Assembly: GCF_030296615.1 (NCBI RefSeq)
Contig: NZ_AP027732.1
Location: forward strand, 496,001-560,000
Source of the DNA: Frondihabitans sucicola
GTDB lineage: Bacteria > Actinomycetota > Actinomycetes > Actinomycetales > Microbacteriaceae
Direction: 5' to 3'
Length of the DNA stretch: 64,000 bases
The translations under genes were made by a program, and so were the position numbers. The notes below the pieces were generated by a model. The model was given only the letters and a program-made list of their open reading frames with translations, ran no database searches and was not told the origin of the DNA. Of this stretch, positions 1 to 9,207 are shown piece after piece. Position 1 is the stretch's first letter. Every line of letters starts with the position of its first letter.

Positions 1-1808
1 ACGGGGCCGTCCTGCCGATCCTGCATCTCAACGGCTACAAGATCGCCAATCCGACCATCCTGGCGCGCATCGACGAGGACGAACTGCTCCAGCTGTTCCG
101 CGGCTACGGGTACGACCCCGTCGTGGTGGCGGGCGGGTTGGACGGCGAGGACCCGATGAAGGTGCACCGCCGGATGGCCACGGCCCTGGACGACGCGCTG
201 GCAGCGATCGATGCGGCACAGGCGGCGGCGCGCTCCGGTGCCGGCGATGCCCGCCCGGCCTGGCCCCTGATCATCCTGCGCACCCCCAAGGGCTGGACGG
301 GCCCGAAGGTCGTCGACGGCGAACCCGTGGAGAACACCTGGCGCGCCCACCAGGTGCCGCTCGACTCCGTCCGCGAGAACCCCGAGCACCTGCGCCAGCT
401 CGAGCAGTGGCTGGCCTCCTACGACCCGGTGGCGCTCTTCGGCGAGAGCGGCGAACCGGCCGCCTCGCTCGCAGCCTTGAAGCCGCACGGCGACGCCCGG
501 ATGAGCGCCACCCCCTTCGCGAACGGCGGCAGGATCCGCACCGACCTCCGCCTCTCCGATTTCCGCGCGCACGCGGTCGACACCGCAGGATCGCGGACGG
601 TCACCGCCTCCGCCACGCACGGCTTCGGCGAGTGGCTGGCCGATGTCATCCGCGACAATCCCGACACGTTCCGGCTGTTCGGACCCGACGAGACCGTGTC
701 GAACAAGCTCGACGCCGTCTTCGAGGTGACCGATCGCGTGTGGGCGGCGCGCCTGCTCGACACCGACCTGAACCTCGCCCGCTCGGGGCGGGTGACCGAG
801 GTCCTCAGCGAACACCTGCTGCAGGGACTCCTCGAGGGCTACCTCCTGACCGGCCGCCACGGGATCCTGAACACCTACGAGGCGTTCGTCCACATCGTCG
901 ACTCGATGTTCAATCAGCACGCGAAGTGGCTCGAAGCGACGCGCGACATCGAGTGGCGCCGACCGATCTCGTCGTTCGTCTACCTGCTCTCGTCGCACGT
1001 CTGGCGGCAGGATCACAACGGCTTCTCGCACCAGGACCCCGGCTTTCTCGACGTCGTGGTCAACAAGCAGGCCCACCTGGTGCGGATCTCCCTCGCGCCC
1101 GACGCCAACACCCTCCTCGCCGTCATGGACAAGGCGCTCCGCGACGTCGACACGGTGCAGGTCGTCATCGCGGGCAAGCAGGATCAACCCGCCTGGCTGT
1201 CGATGGACGAGGCGGAAGCCCACGTGCAGCGCGGTGCCGGGGCGTGGGACTGGGCCGGAACGCCCGGCTCACCGGATCGCGACGACCCCCTCCCCGACGT
1301 GGTCCTGGCCTGCGCCGGCGACGTCCCGACGCTCGAGACCGTGGCCGCCGCCGACATCATCCGGCACGAGCTGCCCGAGGTCAACGTGCGTGTGGTCAAC
1401 GTCGTCGACCTGATGAAGCTGCAGGATCAGCGCGAACACCCGCACGGATTCACCGACGACCAGTTCGACGAGCTGTTCACGACGGACCGGCCCGTGGTGT
1501 TCGACTTCCACGGCTACCCGTCCCTCGTGCACCAGCTGACCTACCGTCGGCACAACCACGACAACATCCACGTCCGCGGGTTCCAGGAGAAAGGGACCAC
1601 GACGACGCCGTTCGACATGGCGATGCTCAACGACATCGACCGCTTCAAACTGGTGCTGGACGTCCTGGAGTACGTGCCGGGTCTGTCCGCCCGGCACCCC
1701 GACGCCAAGGCGTCCCTGCAGGAGCGACGGGACGCCGCCCGCGAGTACGCGTACACGCGCGGGGAGGACCACCCGGACATCACGGGATGGGAGTTCGGGC
1801 AGGGGTGA
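1..1808 (+). CDS. xfp: D-xylulose-5-phosphate/D-fructose-6-phosphate phosphoketolase, C-terminal part
   Basis: Thiamine-diphosphate enzyme that uses phosphate to split xylulose-5-P or fructose-6-P into acetyl phosphate and an aldose phosphate; cytoplasmic. The 5' end lies outside the window. The frame opens at base 3 with LHLNGYKIANP, a hallmark of the family, and about 600 residues remain of the usual 790-800. Other family segments are visible: SSHVWRQDHNGFSHQDPG near base 1000 and YRRHNHDNIHVRGFQEKG near base 1540. The stop is TGA at 1806-1808. No other pentose or acetate gene is next to it; the downstream genes are small and unrelated. The gene holds six copies of the octamer GCAGGATC, in all three codon phases. 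Identity is very secure; only the N-terminus is missing. Confidence 0.96.
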   Translation, partial: GAVLPILHLNGYKIANPTILARIDEDELLQLFRGYGYDPVVVAGGLDGEDPMKVHRRMATALDDALAAIDAAQAAARSGAGDARPAWPLIILRTPKGWTGPKVVDGEPVENTWRAHQVPLDSVRENPEHLRQLEQWLASYDPVALFGESGEPAASLAALKPHGDARMSATPFANGGRIRTDLRLSDFRAHAVDTAGSRTVTASATHGFGEWLADVIRDNPDTFRLFGPDETVSNKLDAVFEVTDRVWAARLLDTDLNLARSGRVTEVLSEHLLQGLLEGYLLTGRHGILNTYEAFVHIVDSMFNQHAKWLEATRDIEWRRPISSFVYLLSSHVWRQDHNGFSHQDPGFLDVVVNKQAHLVRISLAPDANTLLAVMDKALRDVDTVQVVIAGKQDQPAWLSMDEAEAHVQRGAGAWDWAGTPGSPDRDDPLPDVVLACAGDVPTLETVAAADIIRHELPEVNVRVVNVVDLMKLQDQREHPHGFTDDQFDELFTTDRPVVFDFHGYPSLVHQLTYRRHNHDNIHVRGFQEKGTTTTPFDMAMLNDIDRFKLVLDVLEYVPGLSARHPDAKASLQERRDAAREYAYTRGEDHPDITGWEFGQG

Positions 1809-2032
1809 TCGCGTTGTCGCCGGTGGGGCCGACCGGGGTGCCGGTGAGCTGACCGGACGGGGTGACGGCCGGGTTGACGCGGGTTGACGGCCGAGTTGAC
1901 CGACAGGGTGCCGGCCGGAATGCCTGCGGGGCGCTAGCCGTGCGTTTGCACAGGACCGGCACAAAGCGCAACCCGTAGCGGCGATTCACGCCGGGCCGTA
2001 CATTTGGGGCCGAACCGGCGAAGACCCCGCCG

Positions 2033-2260
2033 GTGACGGTGCTGAAGAACGGAACACAGGTGCCCAGCCAATACGAGAGCAACGACAGCGTCCCCGCCGC
2101 GAAGATCGGACACTACCCGGCGAGAAGCCCCCAGCCTCACCTCGGCGTGCCCGCCGTGCCGGAGGCACCCAAGCCCGAACTCGAAGTCAGCTACGACGAG
2201 CTGATGATCACGGCCGCGATCGACCTCCAGGACGTCGAGCAGGACTCCGAAGCGAGCTGA
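2033..2260 (+). CDS. small hypothetical protein, 75 aa
   Basis: I do not recognise the family. The frame opens with GTG and encodes a hydrophilic, proline-rich N-terminal half followed by an acidic tail (ELEVSYDELMITAAIDLQDV). The tail looks constrained and helical, unlike a random GC-rich frame. No signal peptide or membrane segment is present. It lies about 220 bases after the phosphoketolase; that gap holds only short GC-rich imperfect repeats of the type GGGTTGACG and no clear promoter. There is no ATG in frame, and the ribosome site is weak, so the start is uncertain. It ends ten bases before the opposing small gene at 2270. A real gene is more likely than not because of codon bias and the structured acidic tail. 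Confidence 0.5.
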   Translation: MTVLKNGTQVPSQYESNDSVPAAKIGHYPARSPQPHLGVPAVPEAPKPELEVSYDELMITAAIDLQDVEQDSEAS

Positions 2261-2269
2261 CCCGGAGGC

Positions 2270-2425
2270 TTACGGCAGCGGACCATCGCCCTCGGCGGGC
2301 CCGGGTACCGGGATCCACTCCGAACCGTCGTCGTTCTCGGTCTTCTTCGGGATCTCCGTCGACGGCTTTTCAGGCTCGGGCACGTCGTCCGTCGGCCCGC
2401 TCAGCGGGTCGGAGTCATGAGTCAT
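2270..2425 (-). CDS. small acidic proline-rich protein, 51 aa
   Basis: The protein MTHDSDPLSGPTDDVPEP... is rich in Asp, Glu and Pro and ends GPAEGDGPLP. It is likely disordered and cytoplasmic, with no signal peptide or membrane helix. The longer open frame upstream runs into the hairpin-repeat block and is not believed. The ATG at 2423-2425 is chosen because GAAAGG sits seven bases before it on the coding strand. Short acidic proteins of this type are common and mostly uncharacterised in Microbacteriaceae (general knowledge). Its function is unknown. It converges with the small plus-strand gene that ends ten bases away. Confidence 0.6.
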   Translation of the reverse strand: MTHDSDPLSGPTDDVPEPEKPSTEIPKKTENDDGSEWIPVPGPAEGDGPLP

Positions 2426-2535
2426 GGTGAGGCCTTTCGTCCGTGGTGCACCGGTCGGCTGCGCCGCACCGGATGAGTCGACCGTACGCCGCCGCGGAAC
2501 CTGCGCGCCGTTCTTTCCGCGTGGCCCCGCTGGTC

Positions 2536-3010
2536 GGTAACTCAGGTTGCAGGCCGCGCCCGCGGCGTGCCCGCGGCCGGTCGGGCGCGGCGGCCGACGC
2601 ATGGGCGGGTCCGCGCGGCAGTGGGCGCGTGCGCGCGCACCCGCCCACGCTCTCGAAGCAGCCGCCGGCAACTCAGGTTGCAAGCCGCGTGTGCGGCGTG
2701 CCTGCGGCCGGGCGCGCGGCGCCCCGCAGCCTGCAACCTGAGTTACCGCCGCAGCGCCCGACCTGCGGCCGGTCGGGCGCGGCGGCCGACGCATGGGCGG
2801 GTCCGCGCGGCAGTGGGCGCGTGTGCGCGCACCCGCCCACAGCAACGGCAACCCGCCCACACCGAGCAGCCACCCGCGCGCCCGCAGCAGCCGGCGGCGG
2901 CAACCCGGGCAGCGGGCGGCAACTCAGGTTGCAAGCCGCGACGCCGCCGCGCAAGCGGCGGCCACGCGCGCGACCGCGCGGCGCCGCGCAGCCTGCAACC
3001 TGAGTTACCG
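2536..3010. repeat. hairpin-repeat block A (arms GGYAACTCAGGTTGCARGC)
   Basis: Five arm copies are visible. Forward arms lie at 2536-2554, 2667-2686 and 2918-2937. Reverse-complement arms (GCCTGCAACCTGAGTTACCG) lie at 2729-2748 and 2991-3010. The arms at 2667/2748 and 2918/3010 can each fold into a hairpin of about 19 bp with a 40-55 nt GC-rich loop. A 76-bp stretch at 2573-2648 is repeated almost exactly at 2765-2840, so part of the block arose by duplication of a 192-bp unit. The block begins about 44 bases after the stop of the minus-strand MFS gene. No T-run follows the stems. The long open frames across it have no protein-like character. Confidence 0.85.
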
Positions 3011-3053
3011 CCGCAAGGCAGCACGCGCCGCCGCGGCAGCACCACCGCCGCGG

Positions 3054-4483
3054 CTACACGTGCACGGGCACCGGCGCCCGCAGCTTGGCGATGCTCATCA
3101 CGGCGGCGACCGCAGCCCCCGCGACCGCCACGAACAGCACGGCGTTGGCGGCCGACGCCTGTGAGGCGAGCGACGCCGTCGACGCGCCGCTGAGGACCAG
3201 CGCCATGCTGACCGCGCCGGCGCCCGCCGACTGCGACAGCGTGCGGTTGATGTTGAGCATGCCGGCGGCCGGGCCGGAGAGCCGGGCGGGGGCGGACGAC
3301 ATGATGTCGCGGTTGTTCGGCGACTGGAAGATCGCGAAGCCGAGGCCGGTGAACGCGGTGCTTGCGAGCACCTGCCAGATCGGCGGGTGGGCTCCGAGCA
3401 GGGCCAGCGAGAGGAGCCCGAGCGTGAAGAGGCACAGGCCGACGACCGCGAGGACGGCGGGTCGGTAGGTGTCGGCGAGCCGGCCGGAGATCGGCGCGAC
3501 GACGACGATCACCAGGGGCCACGGGGTGAACAGCAGTGCCGATTCCAGCGGGCTCGCGTGGTAGGCGATCTGGAAGAGGAACGGCAGAGCCACGAATGCG
3601 ACGCCCTGCCCGAAGAACGACCAGAAGGCCGCCAGGATCGCCAGGACGAAGCGGCCGTTGAACATGCTCAGCGGCAGGACGGCCTTGACCGCCTTCTTCT
3701 CGATGCGTACGAAGCCGTATCCGAAGATCGCGCAGAGCGCCAGCAGGATCGCGGCGACCCACAGCGTCGACACGTCGGCCAGCTCGTGCACTCCGAGGAG
3801 GAAGCACGCGATCGCGGCGCCGGCCGCCAGGGCGCCCGCGAGATCGAAGCGTCCCCGCGGCGGCTGGTAGCGCGGCAGGGCGAGGAGCACCAGGGCACTG
3901 GCGAGGATGCCGATCGGGATGTTGATCAGGAACAGCCACGGCCAGCTGAGGCTCGCGAGGATCACCCCGCCCAGGGTCGGCCCCGCACAGGTGCCGAGGG
4001 CGACGATCATGGCGTTCATCCCGAGGACGAAACCGAGCTTCGCCGGCGGGAACAGCTGCCGGTACGACGGGATCACGACGGCGAAGATGAGCGACGAGGC
4101 CGCCCCTGCAAGACCCGGCCGGCGACGAGCAGGTGCAGTGTCGGCGCCAGGGCGCAGAGCAGCGACGCGAGCGTGAAGATCGGGGTGCCGATGAGAAAGG
4201 AGACCTTGCGGCCCAGCTGGTCGGCGAGCCCGATGGCGAGCGGCAGGCAGCACGACAGCGCCAGCAGGAAGGCCGTCGCGACCCAGACGGTGTCGGCCGC
4301 CGTGACGTGCAGGTCGCGCGAGAGCTGCGGGAGGGCGACGTTGACGATCGACGAGTCGATGTTCGTCATCAGCATCGAGAGCAGGAGGCCGGCGACGGCG
4401 AACACTCGACGGACCGTTCCGACGTCGAAGGTCACGGGGATCGCGGCGGTTCGGCGAGGCAGGGTGATCTCGCTCGTCGACAT
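3054..4483 (-). CDS. MFS drug exporter, DHA2 type (one frame break)
   Basis: Proton-driven multidrug efflux protein of the 14-helix DHA2 group, in the cell membrane. The N-terminal part reads from the ATG at 4481-4483 (MSTSEITLPRR...) through the motifs VNVALPQLSRDL, LADQLGRKVSFL and AGRVLQG. The remainder continues in another frame (SSLIFAVVIPSYRQLFPPAKLGFVLGMNA... to APVPVHV). The break lies at the run of four C at 4103-4106; one extra base restores RVLQGAASSLIF and a protein of about 476 residues. GGATGGAAGC precedes the ATG. The gene is divergent from a LysR regulator with a dyad between them, so it is probably controlled by that regulator. Its substrate is unknown. Confidence 0.88.
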
Positions 4484-4539
4484 GCTTCCATCCCACCGCA
4501 CGCGAGCTGCGACGTCCAAGACCGATTCGGCATCGAAAC

Positions 4540-4554
4540 ATAGGCTCGGCCTAT
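4540..4554. promoter_or_regulatory. ATAGGC-N3-GCCTAT dyad, probable LysR operator
   Basis: A perfect 6+6 palindrome, ATAGGCTCGGCCTAT, lies in the 80-bp gap between the divergent MFS and LysR genes, nine bases before the LysR start. It fits the T-N11-A form of LysR-type binding sites. The placement suggests autoregulation and control of the exporter. Binding is inferred, not shown. Confidence 0.6.
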
Positions 4555-4563
4555 AGTCGTCGG

Positions 4564-5445
4564 GTGCAGACCCGCCAGTTGCAGTACTTCCTCGCGGTCG
4601 CCGACCACGGCGGCTTCGCCCGGGCGGCCGACGCCCTTCGCATCGCTCAGCCCTCGCTGTCGCAGGCCATCGCCGCCTTCGAGCGAGAACTCGGCACTCC
4701 GCTGTTCCACCGGGTCGGCCGAGGCGTGGTCCTCAGTTCGAGCGGGCAGGATCTCGTCGGCCCGGCCCGCGCGGTCCTCCGCAGTCTCGAGCACGCCGAG
4801 TCGTCCGTCGGGTCGAGGGCCCGCGCCGGGTGGGACCACCTCGACCTCATCTCGACTCCGACGCCGGGCGTCGAACCGCTCACGGCTCTGCTCGCGGAGT
4901 TCACTCGCGAGAGGCCCCGCACGAGGCTCAACATCGCCGTCGGCTTCACGCCGGCCGCGGTGATCGAGGCGATCCGCAGCGGGGAGCGCGAGATCGGCGT
5001 GCTCGGCTCCCCCACCGAGCGCGCCGTCCGCGGACTCCGGTCGATCGCTCTCGCGCCGCAGCCGTTCGTGATCATCTCGCCACCCGGCAGCGGAGCGCCG
5101 GTCGCCCCGACCATCGACCTGAGCGAGCTGCGTGGGGCACGCCTGATCGTGCCTCAGCGCGGCTCGCTGATCCGGGCCACCATCGACGGCCTGATCGAGA
5201 GCGGCTCCCTCGACGCCGAGATCGTCGCCGAGGTGTCGCTCCGCGCCTCGATCGTTCCGATGGTGCTGAGCGGCATCGGCCAGGCGGTGCTCGCCTCCGG
5301 CTGGACGGATCTCGCCCGGCAGGCGGGCGCGACCGTTCAAAGGCTCACGCCCACGGCAGCGATCCACATCTCGGTGGCGAGCCGCGAGCGCGACCTGACC
5401 CCGGCCGCCACGGCGTTCATGGACCTGGTGGCCCAGACGCCGTAG
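4564..5445 (+). CDS. LysR family transcriptional regulator
   Basis: DNA-binding regulator of 293 residues, the usual LTTR length. The winged helix-turn-helix occupies residues 1-60 (LQYFLAVADHGGFARAADAL, then QPSLSQAIAAFERELGTPLF). An effector-binding domain follows from about residue 90 to the end. The start is GTG at 4564; almost no leader follows the upstream dyad, so the mRNA may be nearly leaderless. It is divergent from an MFS exporter and is probably its regulator. Its TAG stop at 5443-5445 coincides with the left end of a short inverted-repeat element. Confidence 0.93.
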   Translation: MQTRQLQYFLAVADHGGFARAADALRIAQPSLSQAIAAFERELGTPLFHRVGRGVVLSSSGQDLVGPARAVLRSLEHAESSVGSRARAGWDHLDLISTPTPGVEPLTALLAEFTRERPRTRLNIAVGFTPAAVIEAIRSGEREIGVLGSPTERAVRGLRSIALAPQPFVIISPPGSGAPVAPTIDLSELRGARLIVPQRGSLIRATIDGLIESGSLDAEIVAEVSLRASIVPMVLSGIGQAVLASGWTDLARQAGATVQRLTPTAAIHISVASRERDLTPAATAFMDLVAQTP

Positions 5446-5490
5446 GGCGTGTCCCTCCCTTCACCGCGGCCACGTGGGAGACACGCCTAG
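5443..5490. repeat. short inverted-repeat element, TAGGGCGTGT family, copy 1
   Basis: The element starts TAGGGCGTGTCCCTCCC and ends GGGAGACACGCCTA, so its ends are near-perfect inverted repeats. The left TAG is the stop codon of the LysR gene. It abuts or overlaps the next copy at 5488. Inside it, GGCCACGTGGGAGACAC (5468-5484) pairs perfectly with GTGTCTCCCACGTGGCC (5494-5510) across only nine bases. That gives a very strong 17-bp hairpin that could stop transcription from both sides. Confidence 0.7.
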
Positions 5491-5650
5491 GGTGTGTCTC
5501 CCACGTGGCCGGAGGTCGTGTGTGGTCTGGTCTCGTGAGCTGCAAGGCGGGTGACGCAGGAGGCCGCCCGCGGCCTTCAAGGAACCCGCCGCCGCAGATC
5601 GCGCGATCCAGGGCACACACGGCCCGCGGCGAATTGGGAGACACGCCTAG
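5488..5650. repeat. 163-bp MITE-like element, CTAGGGYGTGTCTCCCA ends
   Basis: The left end CTAGGGTGTGTCTCCCA (5488-5504) is the inverted match of the right end TGGGAGACACGCCTAG (5635-5650). The interior shows no open frame that looks like protein. The right-end CTA supplies the complement of the TAG stop of thuA at 5647-5649. Related sequence occurs at 5443, 44497 and 63588. The size, terminal repeats and lack of coding content fit a miniature transposable element. No clear target duplication is visible, so the mechanism is inferred. Confidence 0.65.
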
Positions 5651-6381
5651 CTCTCGAACCAGCCCAACGGGTGCTGGTCCGCCGTCAGGGCCCGACGCGG
5701 CCCGCGCGGCGCAGCCCACTGCGCGGCGTTGGACAACACGCGGCGGATGTCGGGGTGGTGGTACACCGGGTACTCCTGGTCTCCGGGCGAGAAGTAGAAC
5801 ACCCGGCCGAGTCCGCGGTGGTAGGCCACTCCCGACCGGAACACCTCGCCGCCGGCGAAGGTCGACAGGAAGATCTCCTCGTCCGGCACCGGAATGTCGA
5901 AGAACTCCCCGTACATCTCCTGCTTCGCGATCTGGATCGGGTGAGGCACGCCCTCGGCGATCGGGTGGCCGGGCAGCACGGTCCAGACCAGCTCGCGCTC
6001 CCCGTCGTTGCGCCACTTCAGCGAGCAGGTCGTGCCCATCAGCTTCTTGAACGGCTTCGAGTAGTGCCCGGAGTGCAGCACCACCAGGCCCATACCGGCG
6101 TGCACGTGGTCGACGACGCGCTGCGCCACCTCGTCGGAGACCTGGTCGTGGGCGATGTGCCCCCACCAGAACAGCACGTCGGTGCCGTCGAGCTCCTCGT
6201 CGGAGAGGCCGTGCTCAGGATCCTGCAGGGTCGCCGTGGTCACGGACGCCCCGTCACCGAGATTCTCGCGCAGCCCCTCCGCCACGACGGCGTGGATGCC
6301 GTCCGGGTAGTTGGCCACGACCACGGCATCGCCGCGCGTCTCGTGGAGGTATTCGTTCCAGACCTTGATGTTGAGCGTCAT
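5647..6381 (-). CDS. thuA: ThuA family protein (trehalose utilisation)
   Basis: Member of the ThuA group of the glutamine-amidotransferase-like fold. In Sinorhizobium ThuA and ThuB convert trehalose and related disaccharides to their 3-keto forms (family knowledge). The 244-residue protein opens with [18 protein letters not shown] and contains the diagnostic segments [32 protein letters not shown], and a [23 protein letters not shown] motif near residue 190. It is cytoplasmic. It overlaps the upstream dehydrogenase by four bases (ATGA) and is last in the six-gene minus-strand operon. Its stop codon lies in the inverted repeat of a MITE-like element. Confidence 0.92.
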   Translation of the reverse strand: MTLNIKVWNEYLHETRGDAVVVANYPDGIHAVVAEGLRENLGDGASVTTATLQDPEHGLSDEELDGTDVLFWWGHIAHDQVSDEVAQRVVDHVHAGMGLVVLHSGHYSKPFKKLMGTTCSLKWRNDGERELVWTVLPGHPIAEGVPHPIQIAKQEMYGEFFDIPVPDEEIFLSTFAGGEVFRSGVAYHRGLGRVFYFSPGDQEYPVYHHPDIRRVLSNAAQWAAPRGPRRALTADQHPLGWFES

Positions 6382-7498
6382 GCTTCTCCTTCGATCTCGA
6401 CTTCGTGACCGGCTGCGGCCGACGCGTAGATGGCGTCGACGACCCGGCTGCGGTGCAGGGCGTATTCACCGTAGTGGCCGGTGTACGCGGGGGCGCTGCC
6501 CTCGACGCCCGCCCGGATGGCGGCGAGGAACCCCTCGATCACCGTGCGGTGGTGCCCCGCGGGGACGTGCACGGTGGGGCGGGCCACCGTCGGTCGACCC
6601 TCGACGTCCGAGTAGAGCGTCAGCGTGCCGTCCGTCGAGTAGTTGTCGACGTGCAGGCGGGCTCCACCGCTCGACCCCAGCAGCTCGACCTCGATGTCTT
6701 CGTTGTTCTTCGAGTACGACGCCCAGGACGCCTGCAGCAGCAGGCTCGAGCCGGTGTCGAAGCGCAGCAGGGCGCTGGCGAAGTCCTCGACGTCGAACGG
6801 GTGCGTGCCGTCGCTGAGCGCCGGCACCTTGCTGCCGCCGCCCCGACCGCGGCGACCCAGCTCGTTGTAGGTGACGGCCGACGCCGTGACGACCCGCGGC
6901 TCGCCCATGAGGTGCAGGGCGATGTCGAGAACGTGCGATCCGAGGTCGATCAGGGGTCCGCCACCGGCGGTCGCCTGGCTCGTGAACCAGGAGCCGAGCC
7001 CCGGGATCCCGGAGCGCCGGAGCCAGCTGGCCCGCGCGTGGTAGATGTCACCGATCGGATCGTCGGCGAGGTACTCCCCAGGAACGACACGTCGGCGCGG
7101 CGACGGTGGTTGTACGCCACCTCGAGGACGCGGTCGGCGGCCTTCGCCGCAGCCACCATCTCGGCGGCCAGATCGCCGGTCGTGGCCAGCGGCTTCTCGC
7201 AGAAGACGTGCTTGCCCGACTGCAGAGCGGCCATGGCGATCGGGTGGTGCAGGTCGTTCGGCACGCCGATCGACACGATGTCGAGGTCGTCGCGGGCCAC
7301 GAGGTCTTGCCAGTCGGCGTAGAGGTGGGGCACCCCGCGGCTCGTCCCGAGCTCGTCGAGCCGCGCGGGCTCCTGCCCGGCGAGCGCCACGACCGTGGCC
7401 CCCTCGAGCGACGTGAAGGCGTCGAGGTGAGTCGAACCGGCGAAGCCGAGTCCGATGACTCCGACCCGGAGGTCCTTGTGATCCTGCGCGGCGCTCAT
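6378..7498 (-). CDS. thuB: Gfo/Idh/MocA family oxidoreductase, ThuB-like (one frame break)
   Basis: NAD(P)-dependent sugar dehydrogenase. The N-terminal Rossmann part starts [24 protein letters not shown] and carries the family signature [13 protein letters not shown]. The frame breaks at the run of four C at 7076-7079; one extra base gives [23 protein letters not shown] and continues through [22 protein letters not shown] to the stop. The repaired length is about 373 residues, normal for the family. It overlaps the GH13 gene and thuA by four bases each, so it is translationally coupled. Its position beside thuA points to ThuB-like oxidation of trehalose, maltose or similar sugars. Confidence 0.88.
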
Positions 7499-9150
7499 GC
7501 GCGGATCCAAGCGGTCGCCGCACCCGGGAGGATGCCGTTCGAGACCGGGGCGCTGGCGAGGAGGAGCTCCCCGTCGGGTAGCGGGACCGGATCGTCGCCG
7601 AAGGTGGTGACGGAGATCCAGCCGTTCGGCCGCCGGAAGGCCAGAACGTCGGCCCGTCCGGTCTCGATCCACTCGAGTCCGCCGGAGCGGAGACGGCTGC
7701 GCAGAGCGAGAGCGCTCCGGTAGAGGTTCAGGGTGGAGTCGGGGTCGGATTCCTCGGCCTCGACGCTCGACGCACCGAACCAGGCGGGCTGCGGAAGGTG
7801 GGGCGCCGCCGCGCCGAAGCCGAAGGACGGCCCGTCGGTGGCCCACGGGATCGGGACCCGGCACCCGTCGCGGCCGATGTCGCGGCCGGGGTTGCGGAAG
7901 AACGACGGATCCTGTCTCTCGGCGGCGGGGATGTCTGCGACCTCCTGGAGGCCGAGCTCCTCGCCCTGGTACAGGTAGGCGGACCCCGGCAGGGCGAGCT
8001 CGAGCAGGGTGGCGGCGCGAGCGCGACGCAGACCGAGCTCGCGGTCGAGCGCGGGCTCGGTGCCGCCGCTCAGCAGCCACTCGCCGCCCTGCTTGACGCG
8101 GCGCCCGGACAGCGGCGGAAGGCCGTAGCGAGTCGCGTGACGGACGACGTCGTGGTTGGAGAAGACCCAGGTCGACGAGGAGCCCGACTGCTCGCTCAGG
8201 GCGAGGTTGAACTCGATGACGGACCTGAACTGGGCCGCGTCGAAATCGGCCTCGAGCAGGTCGAAGTTGAACGCCTGGCCGAGCCCCGCAGCGCTGGCGT
8301 AGCGGGCCCGACGGTCGGCCGCGACCCAGGCCTCGGCGACGGCGGTCCGCGCGGGGGTGTACGAGTTGAAGACCGTCCGCCACTCGGCGTAGATCTCGTG
8401 GACGTCGTCGCGGTCCCACATCGGGTGCGTCCCGTCGAGGGGAAGGGCGTCGAGCTCGGCCTGGCTGGGGAGCACCTCGGGGAGGTCTTTCGCGAGGCCG
8501 TGGGCCACGTCGATCCGGAACCCCTGGACTCCGCGGTCGGACCAGAAGCGCAGCGTCTCGAGGAAGTCGTCACGGACGTCGCGGTTCTTCCAGTTGAGGT
8601 CGGGCTGCTCGGTGGCGAAGAAGTGGTGGTACCACTGGCCGTCGCCGACGGCCGTCCAGGCCGGTCCGCCGAAGGTGGAGGTCCAGTCGGCCGGCGGGAG
8701 TTCGCCGTTCTCGCCCAGGCCGTCGCGGAACAGGTAGCGGTCGCGCGCAGCGGAGCCCTTGGGCGACGCGAGCGCCTCCTGGAACCAGATGTGCCGGTCG
8801 GAGGTGTGGTTCGGCACGATGTCGACGATGCAGCGGATTCCGGCTTCGTCGAGCGCCTCGATCAGGTCGTCGAAGTCGTCGAGGGTGCCGAGCCTCGGGT
8901 CGACGGCACGGTAGTCGTCGACGTCGTAGCCGCCGTCGGCCAGCGCCGACGGGTAGAAGGGGCTCAGCCAGACGGCGTCGACGCCCAGCTCGCGGAGGTA
9001 CGGGACGCGCGAGGTGATGCCGGGCAGATCGCCGATGCCGTCGCCGTTCGAGTCGGCGAACGAGCGCGGGTAGATCTGATAGACGGCGGCGTCGCGCCAC
9101 CAGGTCTCGTCGAGGTGCGTCGCGGTGGTCGTGGGGAGGGTGTCGGTCAT
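7495..9150 (-). CDS. GH13 alpha-glucosidase (oligo-1,6-glucosidase/AglA type)
   Basis: Hydrolyses alpha-glucosides such as trehalose-like sugars, isomaltose or maltose in the cytoplasm. The 551-residue protein starts MTDTLPTTTATHLDETWWRDAAVYQIYP. It has the four GH13 regions: DIVPNHTSD, GFRIDVAHG with the nucleophile Asp, AVAEAWV with the acid/base Glu, and FSNHDVVRH with the stabilising Asp. No signal peptide is present, so the substrate must be imported by the ABC transporter encoded just upstream. It overlaps the following dehydrogenase by four bases. Exact bond specificity cannot be read from the sequence. Confidence 0.93.
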   Translation of the reverse strand: MTDTLPTTTATHLDETWWRDAAVYQIYPRSFADSNGDGIGDLPGITSRVPYLRELGVDAVWLSPFYPSALADGGYDVDDYRAVDPRLGTLDDFDDLIEALDEAGIRCIVDIVPNHTSDRHIWFQEALASPKGSAARDRYLFRDGLGENGELPPADWTSTFGGPAWTAVGDGQWYHHFFATEQPDLNWKNRDVRDDFLETLRFWSDRGVQGFRIDVAHGLAKDLPEVLPSQAELDALPLDGTHPMWDRDDVHEIYAEWRTVFNSYTPARTAVAEAWVAADRRARYASAAGLGQAFNFDLLEADFDAAQFRSVIEFNLALSEQSGSSSTWVFSNHDVVRHATRYGLPPLSGRRVKQGGEWLLSGGTEPALDRELGLRRARAATLLELALPGSAYLYQGEELGLQEVADIPAAERQDPSFFRNPGRDIGRDGCRVPIPWATDGPSFGFGAAAPHLPQPAWFGASSVEAEESDPDSTLNLYRSALALRSRLRSGGLEWIETGRADVLAFRRPNGWISVTTFGDDPVPLPDGELLLASAPVSNGILPGAATAWIRA

Positions 9151-9207
9151 CGGGGGTGATGCTCCGTTTCTTGCGTAGGGATCGTGTGCGTGGTCGTTCT
9201 GTCGTCG

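Noticed and set aside
2443..3193. Several long open frames across the hairpin block
   Set aside because: They are Ala/Arg/Pro-rich in all frames, share the motif LQPELP from the repeats, and have no ribosome sites. They are by-products of high GC.
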